This document shows, piece after piece, positions 8,906 to 18,038 of a stretch of DNA of 64,000 bases. The DNA comes from Arthrobacter sp. StoSoilB5 (GTDB lineage Bacteria; Actinomycetota; Actinomycetes; Actinomycetales; Micrococcaceae): assembly GCF_019977235.1 (NCBI RefSeq), contig NZ_AP024646.1, positions 3,224,001 to 3,288,000 on the forward strand, written 5' to 3'. Both the position numbers and the translations under genes were made by a program. How positions within the stretch are numbered: the stretch's first letter is position 1; each line of letters opens with the position of its first letter. Below the pieces are notes generated by a model, which saw only the letters and a program-made list of their open reading frames with translations, did no database searches and was not told the origin of the DNA.

Positions 8906-9787
8906 ATGAGATTCCCGGCCCGGCTGACCTTGAACAATGGCGTGATGATTGACCGCTTGGGATTCGGACTCTATAAAGTGCCGCCAAAAGAAGCTGAGAC
9001 TTTGGTGAGCACTGCCCTCGGCGAAGGGTACCGGCGCTTCGATACCGCGGCCATGTACCGAAATGAAGTGGGCGTAGGCCGCGCAATCGGTGGTGCGATC
9101 GGAGATGCCAACGAGGCAAACCTCGGCACGGGTGGTTCCGGAGAATCCGTGCACGCCTTGGCCAGGGAAGACGTGTTTGTTACCACCAAGGTCTGGAATG
9201 ACGACCACGGCTACGACTCCACGCTCCGTGCCTTCGATTCATCCATGGCCAACCTTGGACTGGACTACGTGGACCTTTACCTCATCCACTGGCCTTGTGC
9301 CGGCCGAGGACTGTTCGTAGAGACCTATAAAGCCATGGAGACCCTGTACCGGGAAGGCAAAGTGCGGGCCATCGGGGTCTCGAATTTCCAGCCGGGGCAC
9401 TTGGAAGAACTCATGCAGAAAGCCGAAGTGGTTCCGGCCGTCAATCAGATCGAGCTGCACCCCTGGCTTCAGCAGCCCAGGCTTCGGACACTTCACGAAC
9501 AACTTGGGATCCGTACCGAAGCATGGAGCCCGCTGGGCCGGGGACAGGTTCTTGCCGACCCCGCGATCGTGGATTTGGCTGAAAAGTACGGCAGGACACC
9601 GGCCCAAATCATCCTCCGGTGGCATCTCCAGCTCGGAAACCTCGTCATTCCGAAAGCCAGCTCCGCTGGGCGGATCAAGGAGAACTTTGCCGTTTTCGAC
9701 TTCGAACTGGAGGCGGCAGATATGGACGGCATGGCCGCTCTTGAACGCCACCACCGCACGGGCTCGCACCCGGACAACGTGAACTAG
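8906..9787 (+). CDS. aldo/keto reductase
   Basis: An NADPH-dependent (beta/alpha)8-barrel oxidoreductase of 293 residues. The four catalytic residues are recognisable: Asp in RRFDTAAMYRNEVGVG with Tyr shortly after it, Lys in FVTTKVWNDDHGYD, and His in VDLYLIHWP. The signature IGVSNFQPGHLEELM and the C-terminal coenzyme-binding IPKASSAGRIKENFAVFDFEL are intact. Its organisation resembles 2,5-diketo-D-gluconate reductases, but the substrate cannot be told from sequence. A longer frame begins at 8858 inside the upstream gene; the ATG at 8906 is chosen because of the -10 hexamer TAGAGT seven bases before it and because alignable sequence starts there. An insert-like stretch GDANEANLGTGGSGESVHALARE lies between the Tyr and Lys motifs. 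An alpha/beta hydrolase follows after ten bases. Confidence 0.9.
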   Translation: MRFPARLTLNNGVMIDRLGFGLYKVPPKEAETLVSTALGEGYRRFDTAAMYRNEVGVGRAIGGAIGDANEANLGTGGSGESVHALAREDVFVTTKVWNDDHGYDSTLRAFDSSMANLGLDYVDLYLIHWPCAGRGLFVETYKAMETLYREGKVRAIGVSNFQPGHLEELMQKAEVVPAVNQIELHPWLQQPRLRTLHEQLGIRTEAWSPLGRGQVLADPAIVDLAEKYGRTPAQIILRWHLQLGNLVIPKASSAGRIKENFAVFDFELEAADMDGMAALERHHRTGSHPDNVN

Positions 9788-9797
9788 GAACGGCCGA

Positions 9798-10742
9798 ATG
9801 GAAAAAGTGGACACCGCGCACACCCCTGAAGGTGCAGAGGCCCCTGTTGAATTCTTTAGCAAATCCCTGCCAGGGCGGACCATCGCCTCCGATGTAGACG
9901 TCGACGGCAGCAATGTAGCGTATTGGACGTACGAACCCGTCAAACCCACCCAACATACGCGTACCATCTTGGTCATTCACGGTTTTCGGGGTGACCACCA
10001 TGGATTGCTCCGGGTAGCGGACCAGCTTCCGGACATGCGGATCATCATGCCGGACCTCCCGGCGTTTGGCAGTTCAGAACCCTTCCTTGACGGCCAACAC
10101 AGCGTCGAGCGCTACGGCCATTTCATCTCCGGTTTCATGGCTGCCCTGGACCTGGGCCCCAAAACAGTGCTTCTCGGCCACTCGTTTGGCTCCATCGTCG
10201 CCAGCCATTTTGCGGCCCGGAATCCCGGTACCATTTATCCGCTGATCCTGATCAACCCCATCGCCGCGCCTGCGTTGGAAGGTCCCAAAGGGATCATGAC
10301 CAAGCTAGCGGTGTTCTACTACCAGGTATCCGCCAAGCTCCCCAAGCGCTTTGGACTTGCCCTCCTGCGCAACCGTGCCATCGTCCGGGTCATGAGTATC
10401 ACCATGGCCAAGACCAAAGACAAAAACCTGCGACGCTTCATCCACGGCCAGCACGATGCCTACTTCAGCGCTTTCGCGGACCGGAGGAGCTTGCTCGAAT
10501 CCTTCAAGGCATCCGTGTCGGGCACTGTGGCAGACGTCGCCGAGGAGCTACGGCTCCCCGTACTGCTGATCGCCGGCGAAAAAGACGAGATCGCCACGTT
10601 GCCCAACCAGCACAAACTGATGGAGCGCCTTCCGGAGGCCACGCTGGAAGTGATTCCCGACGTCGGGCATTTGATCCATTACGAGACTCCGGCCCCGGCT
10701 GCCGCAGCTATCCGCACATTCCTGGAGGAACACCCCGCGTGA
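9798..10742 (+). CDS. alpha/beta hydrolase
   Basis: A 314-residue alpha/beta-hydrolase-fold protein. The nucleophile elbow is GHSFGS with Ser129. The oxyanion-side HGFRGDHHGLLR and the GEKDEIATLPNQ loop, which carries the likely acidic residue, are present, and the catalytic His is in DVGHLIHYETP. The substrate is not predictable. The gene starts ten bases after the aldo/keto reductase, and its stop overlaps the GTG of the glycosyltransferase by four bases (GTGA), so the three are probably one transcript. No signal peptide is seen. Confidence 0.85.
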   Translation: MEKVDTAHTPEGAEAPVEFFSKSLPGRTIASDVDVDGSNVAYWTYEPVKPTQHTRTILVIHGFRGDHHGLLRVADQLPDMRIIMPDLPAFGSSEPFLDGQHSVERYGHFISGFMAALDLGPKTVLLGHSFGSIVASHFAARNPGTIYPLILINPIAAPALEGPKGIMTKLAVFYYQVSAKLPKRFGLALLRNRAIVRVMSITMAKTKDKNLRRFIHGQHDAYFSAFADRRSLLESFKASVSGTVADVAEELRLPVLLIAGEKDEIATLPNQHKLMERLPEATLEVIPDVGHLIHYETPAPAAAAIRTFLEEHPA

Positions 10743-11815
10743 AAATTGTCATCGATGCCCGCTTCACCAAGACGGACCACCACGATGGCATCAGCCGCTA
10801 CGGTTCAAGCCTCATTGCAGCAACATCCAAAATCGCGGATGTCACCATGCTCATCAACGACAAACGGCAACTCGCATTGCTTCCGGACGTCCCCTATGTG
10901 ATGATCAACAGCCCGTTATCCCCGCTTGAGCTGTTCGTGGCCCGTAAAGTCAACCCGCTGGGCGCCGACGTCGTAGTGTGCCCGATGCAGACCATGGGCA
11001 CCCTGGGCCGGAAGTACGGCCTGATCCTTACGCTTCACGACCTCATCTACTACGAACACCCCGCTCCCCCGGGGTTCCTTCCAGCTCCAGTGCGCTTCCT
11101 GTGGCGGCTTTACCATAAGGCGTACTGGCCCCAGCGCGTACTCCTGAACCGGGCCGACATCGTGGCAACCATCAGCAGGACCACAGAGGCCTTGATGGCG
11201 AAGTTCACTTTGACCCGCCGTCCGGTGCGAATCGTGGGCAATGCCCCGCAGCCCGGTCAAACGCCCCGCGATCCTGCGGCCGGCGCGGATAAAACCCTGC
11301 TGTACATGGGTTCTTTCATGCCGTACAAGAACGTGGAAACCATGATTCGCGGAATGGCCGGCCTGCCGGAGTACACACTGCACTTGCTGAGCCGCATCAC
11401 GCCCCAGCGCCGGGCAGAACTCGAAGCCTTGGTCCCCCATGGGGCAAAGGTCCAGTTCCACAACGGTGTGACCGACGCCGAGTATGAGGGGCTCCTGACC
11501 AGGGCAACGGCACTCATCAGCTTGTCCCGGGCCGAGGGATATGGTTTGCCGTTGGTGGAAGCGATGTCGCTTGGGACCCCTGTCATCGCCAGCGACATCC
11601 CGATCTTCCGGGAAGTAGGCGGCGACGCCGTCAGCTACGTCGATCCCGAGTCGCCCACGGACTTCGCCGCGGCCGTCACGGCCTTGGGCGATGACAGGTT
11701 GTGGCAGGAACGTTCGCGCAGGTCCGTTGAACGTGCTGGAGACTTCAACTGGGACGAATCCGCCCGGCAACTGCTGGCTGCCGCAGAAGAGGTGGTTGCG
11801 CTTCGCAAGCGCTAG
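10739..11815 (+). CDS. glycosyltransferase family 4-type protein
   Basis: A GT-B-fold glycosyltransferase of 358 residues. The N-terminal half contains DARFTKTDHHDGISRYG and a TLHDLIYYEHP loop. The C-terminal half has LLYMGSFMPYKNVETMIRGM, then the family-4 signature SRAEGYGLPLVEAMSLGTPVIASD, whose two Glu residues form the EX7E motif that contacts the nucleotide sugar. It likely transfers a hexose from an NDP- or GDP-sugar to a lipid, glycan or small acceptor; the acceptor is unknown. It starts at a GTG overlapping the hydrolase stop, so the two are translationally coupled. It converges on priA with a 30-base gap and no obvious shared terminator. Confidence 0.87.
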   Translation: MKIVIDARFTKTDHHDGISRYGSSLIAATSKIADVTMLINDKRQLALLPDVPYVMINSPLSPLELFVARKVNPLGADVVVCPMQTMGTLGRKYGLILTLHDLIYYEHPAPPGFLPAPVRFLWRLYHKAYWPQRVLLNRADIVATISRTTEALMAKFTLTRRPVRIVGNAPQPGQTPRDPAAGADKTLLYMGSFMPYKNVETMIRGMAGLPEYTLHLLSRITPQRRAELEALVPHGAKVQFHNGVTDAEYEGLLTRATALISLSRAEGYGLPLVEAMSLGTPVIASDIPIFREVGGDAVSYVDPESPTDFAAAVTALGDDRLWQERSRRSVERAGDFNWDESARQLLAAAEEVVALRKR

Positions 11816-11845
11816 GTGTGGCAGCCCTCAACGGGTGGCCAAAGG

Positions 11846-13951
11846 CTAGAGGACGTCCACGCCATCCAGCCGTAGCTGAACCGGGCCGCCTGTACGCTTT
11901 GCCGCATTCGCTGCTTTGACGGCACGCATGGCACGAGTGGCGTCCGCGGCATCGGCATAAGGAATGAAATACAGAATGCGGACATCTGCCTCGGCCTCGC
12001 CTCCAGAGCCTTGGGGACCGCTGGAGGCCAACTGAACGGGCGCTGGACCGGCGAGGCGAAGCCTTGTACCGGACCTCAGTTTGGCGCCTGCCTCGAAAGC
12101 ATCGGAAAAATGCGCGACGTCGGCCCTTGGCCCGGTCACGGAAGCCACTCGCACTGCCGGGGGAAGCTGAAGCTCCTTCCGCAGTGCCAATTCACGCGAC
12201 GCGTAGCCTGGTGCGTCCCAGCGCAGCAGCGCTCCGGTGGCAGTTGTGTCGTCCGCCGTGATGACTACCAGTCCCCCCTGGTTGGAGGGTCGCACCAGCG
12301 CCGCAGCGTTGAACCACCGCCGGACGGTGTCCTCACCGGCCCGCAGGTTCTCCCGGCGGAGCAGTGAATTGCCGTCCAGGAGCAGCGCCGCAGCGTATCC
12401 CTGGGGAGCCACGGGTTCGGCACCCACCGTAGCCACCACCAACGCCGGAGCGTCTGGCACCGTGGCTTTGATGTTCTCCCCGGAAGAGGTGATCACCGTC
12501 TTTCCGGGAAAAGCCCGCCCTAGTTCCTCTGCCGTTCGCACGGCTCCAGTCGCGCCCCGGCGCAAGTGGGTGCCGTTGCAATGGTTACAGCGCCACCGCG
12601 GCGCCGGCGTGGAGCACCAGCGGCATATCGGCAGGGCGGAACTGCTGGAGATGGCCAAAGGTCCTTGGCAAGCGTTGCAGCGGGCCAGCTCCCGGCACGT
12701 TTCGCACACCAAGGAGGGTGCATAGCCGGCGCGTGCAACTTGCACCAGGACCGGGCCATGTTCGAGGCCTTCCTTCGCCGCGCGCCACGCCGCTCCGGGC
12801 AAACGTGCAATCCGGGCCAGCGGATCGCGTTCCTGCTCAAAGCTGTCAGCGGTGTTGAGTACACGCGGCACCGTGGAGCGAATGACGGTTCGGGGCGCTT
12901 CGATCGGCACAGCCCACTGCATTTCAACCAGGCGCTGGAGCTCGGTGCTGCGACTATGGGATGCCATCAGGCAGGCTGCGTTCTCCTGCTCGGCCCGCAG
13001 GAGCAGGACTTCCCGAGTGTGCGCATAGGGAGCGCGCTGATCGATATGGAGGTCGTCGCCGTCGTCCCAGCAGACCACGAGGCCCAGCTCCCGGACCGGC
13101 GCGTAGGCGGCAGATCGCGTGCCGATGGCTACGCGAGCCTCGCCACTCAGGACCCGGAGGAAATTTCTGTAGCGGGGCGTTTGACCGTCATCAGCCGCCA
13201 GCCGTGCAACGTCACCCGCTGGGAGGACTTTTGCCAGTGCCGCCTCCAGCTGTCCAAGGTCCCTGTAATCCGGGACGACAACCACTGCACCACGGCCGGA
13301 AGCCCGGACTGACGCCACAGCGGAGGCAACCAGCGAAGGCCAACCGTCGGGGCCGAATCCCTGCAACGCGGTGAGGACGGCCTTGGGAGAACCCCCACCG
13401 GCCAGGTGATGCAGGTATGGCGCACCGTTGGAGTAGGAGCCCCAAGCATGGGCGTCCGGCACGTTTGCTGGGGTCTGCGGTTCTTGCCCGTGCCCTGCTT
13501 CGCCAGACAGCAACTCTTTCTCCACTTTGGCAACCCGTGGGGGAACGGCGGTACGCAGGACGTCGCTCAAGGTTCCGGCGTAACGCGCAGCTACCGTTCC
13601 AGCCAACTCCGCGATCTCTGGAGTAAGGACCGGCAACGGCGAGACCACCTTGTGAAGCGCAGTGAGCGCGTGGCCGGCATCCGAAGTGTCGGCGCGTGCC
13701 AGCACATACCCGTTAAGCTCCTGTCCGTTGAACTTCACTTTCACGCGGACGCCGGGAACGGCGGAATCAGCCAACTCAGCGGGCACGCTGTAATCAAAGG
13801 GCCTGTCCAAGTGGGGCAGGGAGGATTCCAGCACCACACGGGCCACCGGATTCTCTGCCGCCAGCGGAGGTCCGCTGACAGGAGCCTTGTCCGGGAATCC
13901 TTGAAGCAAAGAAGGTTGAAGCAGGGAGGGCTGGGCTTCATTTCCCGCCAT
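11846..13951 (-). CDS. priA: PriA-like primosome protein, helicase motifs degenerate
   Basis: A 701-residue relative of the replication restart helicase PriA. The N-terminal DNA-binding domain is recognisable (VARVVLESSLPHLDRPFDYSVP, then GVRVKVKFNGQELNGYV). The zinc-binding module is intact with eight Cys as four C-x2-C pairs (CETC, CNAC, CRWC, CNHC). The ATPase motifs are not: no GxGKT/S Walker A is found, and the DEEH-box position reads LVVCWDDGDD. Actinobacterial PriA homologues are known for this loss, so it is probably a non-helicase restart or scaffold factor. The ATG at 13951 (GGAGG eight bases upstream) is chosen; the open frame to 14056 would run back through the terminator at 14006-14038. 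Confidence 0.85.
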   Translation of the reverse strand: MAGNEAQPSLLQPSLLQGFPDKAPVSGPPLAAENPVARVVLESSLPHLDRPFDYSVPAELADSAVPGVRVKVKFNGQELNGYVLARADTSDAGHALTALHKVVSPLPVLTPEIAELAGTVAARYAGTLSDVLRTAVPPRVAKVEKELLSGEAGHGQEPQTPANVPDAHAWGSYSNGAPYLHHLAGGGSPKAVLTALQGFGPDGWPSLVASAVASVRASGRGAVVVVPDYRDLGQLEAALAKVLPAGDVARLAADDGQTPRYRNFLRVLSGEARVAIGTRSAAYAPVRELGLVVCWDDGDDLHIDQRAPYAHTREVLLLRAEQENAACLMASHSRSTELQRLVEMQWAVPIEAPRTVIRSTVPRVLNTADSFEQERDPLARIARLPGAAWRAAKEGLEHGPVLVQVARAGYAPSLVCETCRELARCNACQGPLAISSSSALPICRWCSTPAPRWRCNHCNGTHLRRGATGAVRTAEELGRAFPGKTVITSSGENIKATVPDAPALVVATVGAEPVAPQGYAAALLLDGNSLLRRENLRAGEDTVRRWFNAAALVRPSNQGGLVVITADDTTATGALLRWDAPGYASRELALRKELQLPPAVRVASVTGPRADVAHFSDAFEAGAKLRSGTRLRLAGPAPVQLASSGPQGSGGEAEADVRILYFIPYADAADATRAMRAVKAANAAKRTGGPVQLRLDGVDVL

Positions 13952-14005
13952 GCTCTCTACCTCCAACTCTTTGTCACGGGGCTTCCCGCGCAGGCTAAAC
14001 AAAGG

Positions 14006-14038
14006 ATGCCCGCAGTGGGGGAAACCCACTGCGGGCAT
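14006..14038 (-). terminator. terminator after metK
   Basis: ATGCCCGCAGTGGG (14006-14019) and CCCACTGCGGGCAT (14025-14038) form a perfect 14-bp stem with a 5-base loop. On the minus strand it is followed by CCTTTGTTTAG. It lies between the metK stop and the chosen priA start. Confidence 0.85.
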
Positions 14039-14115
14039 CTCTCTGGCTCCAGCCAATCATGGACCACCGACAAAGCAGTAAACCCAGGGCCGGCACCGGC
14101 CGATCATCGAGGAGA

Positions 14116-15345
14116 TCAGGCGTTGAAGAATTCCTTCAGGTCCGCCACGCGGTCCAGGCGCTCCCACGTGAAGTCGGGCTCGTCGCGGCCGAAATGGCCG
14201 TGCGCCGCAGTCTTCGTGTAAATGGGACGCTTGAGGTCCAAAGCGTCGATGATGGCGCGGGGACGGAGATCGAAGAGCTCGTTGATGGCCTCGCTGATGC
14301 GGGCCGGGTCAACGGTCTCCGTACCGAAAGTCTCCACGTAGGTTCCCACCGGACGTGCCTGGCCAATGGCGTACGCAATCTGGATCTCCGCGCGCTTTGC
14401 CAGCCCTGCCGCGACAACGTTCTTGGCAACCCAGCGCATAGCGTATGCAGCCGAGCGATCAACCTTGGACGGGTCCTTGCCGGAGAAGGCTCCTCCGCCG
14501 TGCCGGGAGAATCCGCCGTAGGTATCGACGATAATCTTGCGACCGGTCAGGCCCGCATCGCCAACCGGGCCACCAATCACAAAGGCCCCCGCGGGGTTCA
14601 GGATATTGGCCACGTGGGAGATATCCAGGTTGGATGTTGCCAGAACGGGATCGATGACGTGGCTCGCGAGATCGGCGCGCAGTTGGTCCAGGCTTGCTTC
14701 TTCAGCGTGCTGGCTGGAAATCACCACCGTTTCAACCGAAACCGGGCGGTCGCCGTCGTACCCTACCGTTACCTGGGTTTTGCCGTCAGGACGAAGATAG
14801 GCAAGTTCGCCGCTCTTGCGGACTTCCGTGAGCCGCTCGGACAAACGGTGGGCAAGCCAGATGGGTGTTGGCATGTACGAAGCGGTCTCATCGCTTGCAT
14901 AACCGAACATGATGCCCTGATCGCCCGCGCCTTGGAGATCGTAGTCGTCCTCCTGGCGTCCTTCGCGCGCTTCCAGCGAGTTGAAGACGCCCCCGGCGAT
15001 ATCGTTGGACTGCTGCCCGATCGAGACCGAGACGCCGCAGCGGGCACCGTCGAAACCATTGGCGGAAGAATCGTAGCCGATGCCAAGAATAGTCTCCCGG
15101 ACAATCTGCGGTATCTCGACGTAGGCGTCAGTGGTTACCTCACCGGCCACGTGCACCAGGCCAGTGGTGGCCATGGTCTCGACTGCAACGCGGGACTCAG
15201 GATCGGCAGCCAGCAGCGCATCCAGGATGGCGTCGCTGATTTGGTCGCAGATCTTGTCCGGGTGCCCTTCAGTGACCGACTCTGAAGTGAAGAGCCGGAG
15301 CTTGGACGGGGTGCCATGGTGTTCATGGTGCAGCGGTAAAGTCAC
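14116..15345 (-). CDS. metK: S-adenosylmethionine synthetase
   Basis: Makes S-adenosylmethionine from methionine and ATP; a cytoplasmic tetramer needing Mg2+ and K+. The 409 residues are normal for bacterial MetK. Visible motifs are [32 protein letters not shown], and the P-loop-like [20 protein letters not shown]. The GTG at 15345 has no ribosome binding site, but TAAGGT (TANNNT) lies six bases upstream on the minus strand, so the mRNA is probably leaderless. This leaves no room for a SAM riboswitch. coaBC precedes it and ends 88 bases upstream with its own hairpin. Confidence 0.97.
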   Translation of the reverse strand: MTLPLHHEHHGTPSKLRLFTSESVTEGHPDKICDQISDAILDALLAADPESRVAVETMATTGLVHVAGEVTTDAYVEIPQIVRETILGIGYDSSANGFDGARCGVSVSIGQQSNDIAGGVFNSLEAREGRQEDDYDLQGAGDQGIMFGYASDETASYMPTPIWLAHRLSERLTEVRKSGELAYLRPDGKTQVTVGYDGDRPVSVETVVISSQHAEEASLDQLRADLASHVIDPVLATSNLDISHVANILNPAGAFVIGGPVGDAGLTGRKIIVDTYGGFSRHGGGAFSGKDPSKVDRSAAYAMRWVAKNVVAAGLAKRAEIQIAYAIGQARPVGTYVETFGTETVDPARISEAINELFDLRPRAIIDALDLKRPIYTKTAAHGHFGRDEPDFTWERLDRVADLKEFFNA

Positions 15346-15351
15346 TCGACC

Positions 15352-15357
15352 ACCTTA
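15352..15357 (-). promoter_or_regulatory. -10 element (TAAGGT) of metK, leaderless
   Basis: TAAGGT on the minus strand is separated from the metK GTG by six bases (GGTCGA). It fits the TANNNT -10 consensus and a leaderless transcript. Confidence 0.5.
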
Positions 15358-15408
15358 CTGTGTTGCGGGGCGGCGGCATCTGCCGTGTGTCCCTATGCTA
15401 AGAATTTC

Positions 15409-15427
15409 GGGGCGGAGGCCACGCCCC
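15409..15427 (-). terminator. hairpin after coaBC
   Basis: GGGGCG and CGCCCC form a 6-bp stem with a 7-base loop, ending seven bases past the coaBC stop. On the minus strand it is followed by GAAATTCTT. Confidence 0.5.
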
Positions 15428-15433
15428 TGGGCG

Positions 15434-16693
15434 TTACGGGGCCGGAAAAACCCTGGTCAATTCGGCGCCCACCCGATCTACAACGGCCGCGGCGACATCA
15501 GACTTGGATCCGGACGCAGACTGCGGTTCGGCGCCGTGCCCGGAAAGGATCACCACCGAGTTATCGTCCTGGCCGAAGACACGGCCCACCCCCACGTGGT
15601 TGACCACCAGGAGGTCGCAGCCCTTGCGCTTGAGTTTGGCAGTGGCATGCTCCAACACATCGCCTTGGGCATCGCCCGTTTCGGCCGCAAAACCCACGAT
15701 CAGTTGGCGGCCACCCTCGGCGTTGCGCCGTTCGACCAGCTCATGCAGGATGTCCGGGTTTCGAACCAGGCGCACCAACGGCGCGTCCTCGCCGTCGACC
15801 TTTTTGATCTTGGTGTCCGAAACCTCAGCCGGCCGGAAATCTGCCACAGCGGCGGCCATGATGACGACGTCGGAATCGACCGCCGCTTTCATCGCCGCCT
15901 CACGCAGCTCCAAGGCTGATTCAACGCGGACGAGCTCGACGCCGGCAGGCGGCTCGACGTCCATATGTGCGGCAAGGAAACGGACGGTGGCACCGGCAGC
16001 CAACGCAGCCGCAGCCAGTGCCGCGCCCTGCTTTCCCGACGACCGGTTACCGAGGAAACGCACGGGGTCCAACGCTTCCCTGGTACCGCCCGCCGAAATC
16101 GTCACCGTACGGCCAGCGAGGGAAGCATGTGCCGCGGGTACAGCCTCGGGCGCGTCCACTTCCGTGGCGGCCTCGGCCAACGCCATGGCGGCAGTGAAGA
16201 TTGCTTCGGGTTCGGGCAAACGGCCGGGGCCTGAATCGGCTCCTGTCAGGCGGCCACTGGCAGGCTCCAGGACTGTTACGCCACGACTCCGCAAGGTTTC
16301 CACATTGGCTTGGGTTGCCGCGTGCTGCCACATTTCCGTGTGCATCGCCGGAGCAAAGAGCACCGGCCCGTGGGCCATCAGCAGAGTGTTGGTCAGGAGG
16401 TCACCGGCTTGGCCCGTGGCTGCTTTCGCAAGGAGATCCGCGGTAGCAGGTGCGACGACGATCAAGTCAGCCTCGTGGCCCAGCCGGACGTGGTTGATTT
16501 TCTCGACATCGTCAAAGACGCTGTTGCTGACCGGATTCCCGGAGAGCGCCTCCCATGTAGCCACGCCGACAAAACGGGTGGCTGCTTCCGTTGGGATCAC
16601 CGTCACTTGGTGCCCGGCTTCAGCAAAAAGCCGGAGGAGCGATGCAACCTTGTAGGCTGCGATCCCTCCCCCGACTCCGAGGACTATGCGCAC
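15434..16693 (-). CDS. coaBC: bifunctional phosphopantothenoylcysteine decarboxylase / phosphopantothenate-cysteine ligase
   Basis: Catalyses two steps of coenzyme A synthesis: CTP-dependent joining of cysteine to 4'-phosphopantothenate (CoaB, C-terminal half) and FMN-dependent decarboxylation of the product (CoaC, N-terminal half). The CoaC half shows GVGGGIAAYKVASLLR at the FMN site, NHVRLGHEADLIVVAPATA with the active-site His, and APAMHTEMW, where many homologues have PAMN. The CoaB half starts near residue 195 with ISAGGTREALDPVRFLGNRS and contains the dimerisation/CTP region KIKK. The GTG at 16693 is preceded by GGAGG. It follows rpoZ by 28 bases in the mihF-gmk-rpoZ-coaBC string. Confidence 0.95.
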   Translation of the reverse strand: MRIVLGVGGGIAAYKVASLLRLFAEAGHQVTVIPTEAATRFVGVATWEALSGNPVSNSVFDDVEKINHVRLGHEADLIVVAPATADLLAKAATGQAGDLLTNTLLMAHGPVLFAPAMHTEMWQHAATQANVETLRSRGVTVLEPASGRLTGADSGPGRLPEPEAIFTAAMALAEAATEVDAPEAVPAAHASLAGRTVTISAGGTREALDPVRFLGNRSSGKQGAALAAAALAAGATVRFLAAHMDVEPPAGVELVRVESALELREAAMKAAVDSDVVIMAAAVADFRPAEVSDTKIKKVDGEDAPLVRLVRNPDILHELVERRNAEGGRQLIVGFAAETGDAQGDVLEHATAKLKRKGCDLLVVNHVGVGRVFGQDDNSVVILSGHGAEPQSASGSKSDVAAAVVDRVGAELTRVFPAP

Positions 16694-16721
16694 GTGACCT
16701 CCGTCAACAGGCAGTCAGTTG

Positions 16722-16982
16722 TTATTCTGCGGGCTCGATCGGCGTGGAAACCAGCAGGCCTTCGTTGATCTCGCGAAGGGCGATCGAGAGCGACTTCTCG
16801 TTCAGCTTGGTGTCTACCAACGGACCGACATACTCGAAGAGGCCCTCGTGCAGCTGGGCGTAGTAGGCGTTGATCTGGCGGGCACGCTTGGCGCCGAAGA
16901 TCACCAGGCCGTACTTGGAATCGGCAGCCTCAAGCAGCGAATCGATCGGCGGGTTGATGATGCCTTCAAGGTTCGTGGACAC
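16722..16982 (-). CDS. rpoZ: RNA polymerase omega subunit
   Basis: The small omega subunit that binds the C-terminal end of beta-prime and aids RNA polymerase assembly. It is 86 residues; the conserved core [20 protein letters not shown] and [11 protein letters not shown] is intact, and the actinobacterial C-terminal part [15 protein letters not shown] follows. It starts at GTG with GGAG five bases upstream. A TAGAAT hexamer (16994-16999, minus strand) lies 11 bases upstream of the start, so rpoZ may also have its own promoter in addition to read-through from gmk. The gmk-rpoZ-coaBC order is widespread in bacteria. Confidence 0.96.
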   Translation of the reverse strand: MSTNLEGIINPPIDSLLEAADSKYGLVIFGAKRARQINAYYAQLHEGLFEYVGPLVDTKLNEKSLSIALREINEGLLVSTPIEPAE

Positions 16983-16993
16983 GAAATCTCCAA

Positions 16994-16999
16994 ATTCTA
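16994..16999 (-). promoter_or_regulatory. possible -10 element (TAGAAT) upstream of rpoZ
   Basis: TAGAAT on the minus strand is 11 bases upstream of the rpoZ GTG. A start site 6-7 bases on would give a leader of about four bases and cut into the GGAG, so either the transcript is almost leaderless or the match is fortuitous. Confidence 0.3.
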
Positions 17000-17021
17000 G
17001 CGGGCCGACAAGTGCAAGCGC

Positions 17022-17594
17022 TTAGCGCTCGTGCGGGGTTAGCCCCATGAGTGAAACAAGCTCGTCCGCTGCCCGGCGAACGTCGTCATTGATGACGGTG
17101 TGGTCAAACTCCGGTTCAGCAGCAAGTTCCAGTTTAGCGGTTTCCAGCCTGCGCTGCTGTTCCTCGGCAGTTTCGGTGCCGCGACCCACAAGCCGACGCA
17201 CCATTTCTTCCCAGCTGGGCGGGGCCAGGAAGACGAACTTGGCATCCGGCACGGCAGCTTTTACCTGGCGTGCGCCTTGGAGGTCGATCTCGAGCAGTAC
17301 CGATTTCCCCTCCGCAATAGCATCATTCACAGTACTCCGGAGCGTGCCGTACCGGTTCTGTCCGTGGACCACTGCCCACTCCAGGAGTTCGCCATCAGCC
17401 ACCAGAGAGTCAAACTCTTCTGCGGATTTGAAGAAGTAGTGAACCCCGTCCTTCTCACCTGGACGCGCAGGGCGGGTGGTGGCCGAGACGGAAAGCCAAA
17501 CCTCTGGATAGTTGTCCCTGATGTAGGTGGATACGGTTCCCTTGCCAACAGCAGTTGGGCCTGCGAGGACAGTCAGTCCAGGTTTCTTGCTCAC
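17022..17594 (-). CDS. gmk: guanylate kinase
   Basis: Phosphorylates GMP (and dGMP) to GDP with ATP. The P-loop GPTAVGKGT is near residue 12, followed by the GMP-binding signature [21 protein letters not shown] and the [13 protein letters not shown] segment containing the catalytic Asp region. The length of 190 residues is typical. It lies 21 bases downstream of mihF, an arrangement seen across Actinomycetota, and 39 bases before rpoZ. GTP and GDP supply links it to the stringent-response gene relA further along the window only in a general metabolic sense. Confidence 0.96.
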   Translation of the reverse strand: MSKKPGLTVLAGPTAVGKGTVSTYIRDNYPEVWLSVSATTRPARPGEKDGVHYFFKSAEEFDSLVADGELLEWAVVHGQNRYGTLRSTVNDAIAEGKSVLLEIDLQGARQVKAAVPDAKFVFLAPPSWEEMVRRLVGRGTETAEEQQRRLETAKLELAAEPEFDHTVINDDVRRAADELVSLMGLTPHER

Positions 17595-17615
17595 GGATTC
17601 CTTCGGGGAGATGCG

Positions 17616-17942
17616 TCAAACGCTTTGCTGGGTATCCATAAAATCTACCAGCGCCCGGGCCTGGTGAATTCCCAAGCCCCTGATGCGCCGGGAACCAGCG
17701 ATGCCTATGTCCGCCATGATCCCGGCCGCACGTACAGGTCCTATGCCTGGGAGCGCTTCCAGCAACTCCACCACGCGCATGCGCGCAATGGCTTCGTCCG
17801 TGGTGCCTGAAGAGATCAGCTCAGCGATGCTCACTTCGCCACGTTTGAGCCGCTCTTTGGCTGCGGCGCGAACAGCGCGCGCCTTTGCAGCCTTATCCAA
17901 AGCGTCGGAACGCTCCTGCGGTGTCAGCTCTTTCAAACCCAC
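17616..17942 (-). CDS. mihF: actinobacterial integration host factor mIHF
   Basis: A small nucleoid-associated protein of 108 residues. The N-terminal basic helix LTPQERSDALDKAAKARAVRAAAKERLKRGE precedes a helix-two-turn-helix with LLEALPGIGPVRAAGIM and SRRIRGLGIHQARALVDF; the GIGPVRA and RRIRGLG stretches are the DNA-contact signature of mIHF/sIHF. Such proteins bind and bend DNA with little sequence preference, compact the nucleoid and assist phage integration. The GTG at 17942 is favoured because AGGGG lies seven bases upstream; a TTG two codons earlier is the alternative. It sits between pyrF and gmk as in other actinobacteria. Confidence 0.92.
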   Translation of the reverse strand: MGLKELTPQERSDALDKAAKARAVRAAAKERLKRGEVSIAELISSGTTDEAIARMRVVELLEALPGIGPVRAAGIMADIGIAGSRRIRGLGIHQARALVDFMDTQQSV

Positions 17943-18038
17943 GGCCAAACCCCTGTCGGATCGGATTTGTGATTCACGTCACGCGAACTGATCCTGAACC
18001 TACCGGGAGGCGCCGGGTTGCGCAACGGCCTGCCGGCA

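Noticed and set aside
15346..15433. SAM riboswitch before metK
   Set aside because: The gap is only 88 bases, part of it is the coaBC terminator, and the -10 element lies six bases from the start codon.
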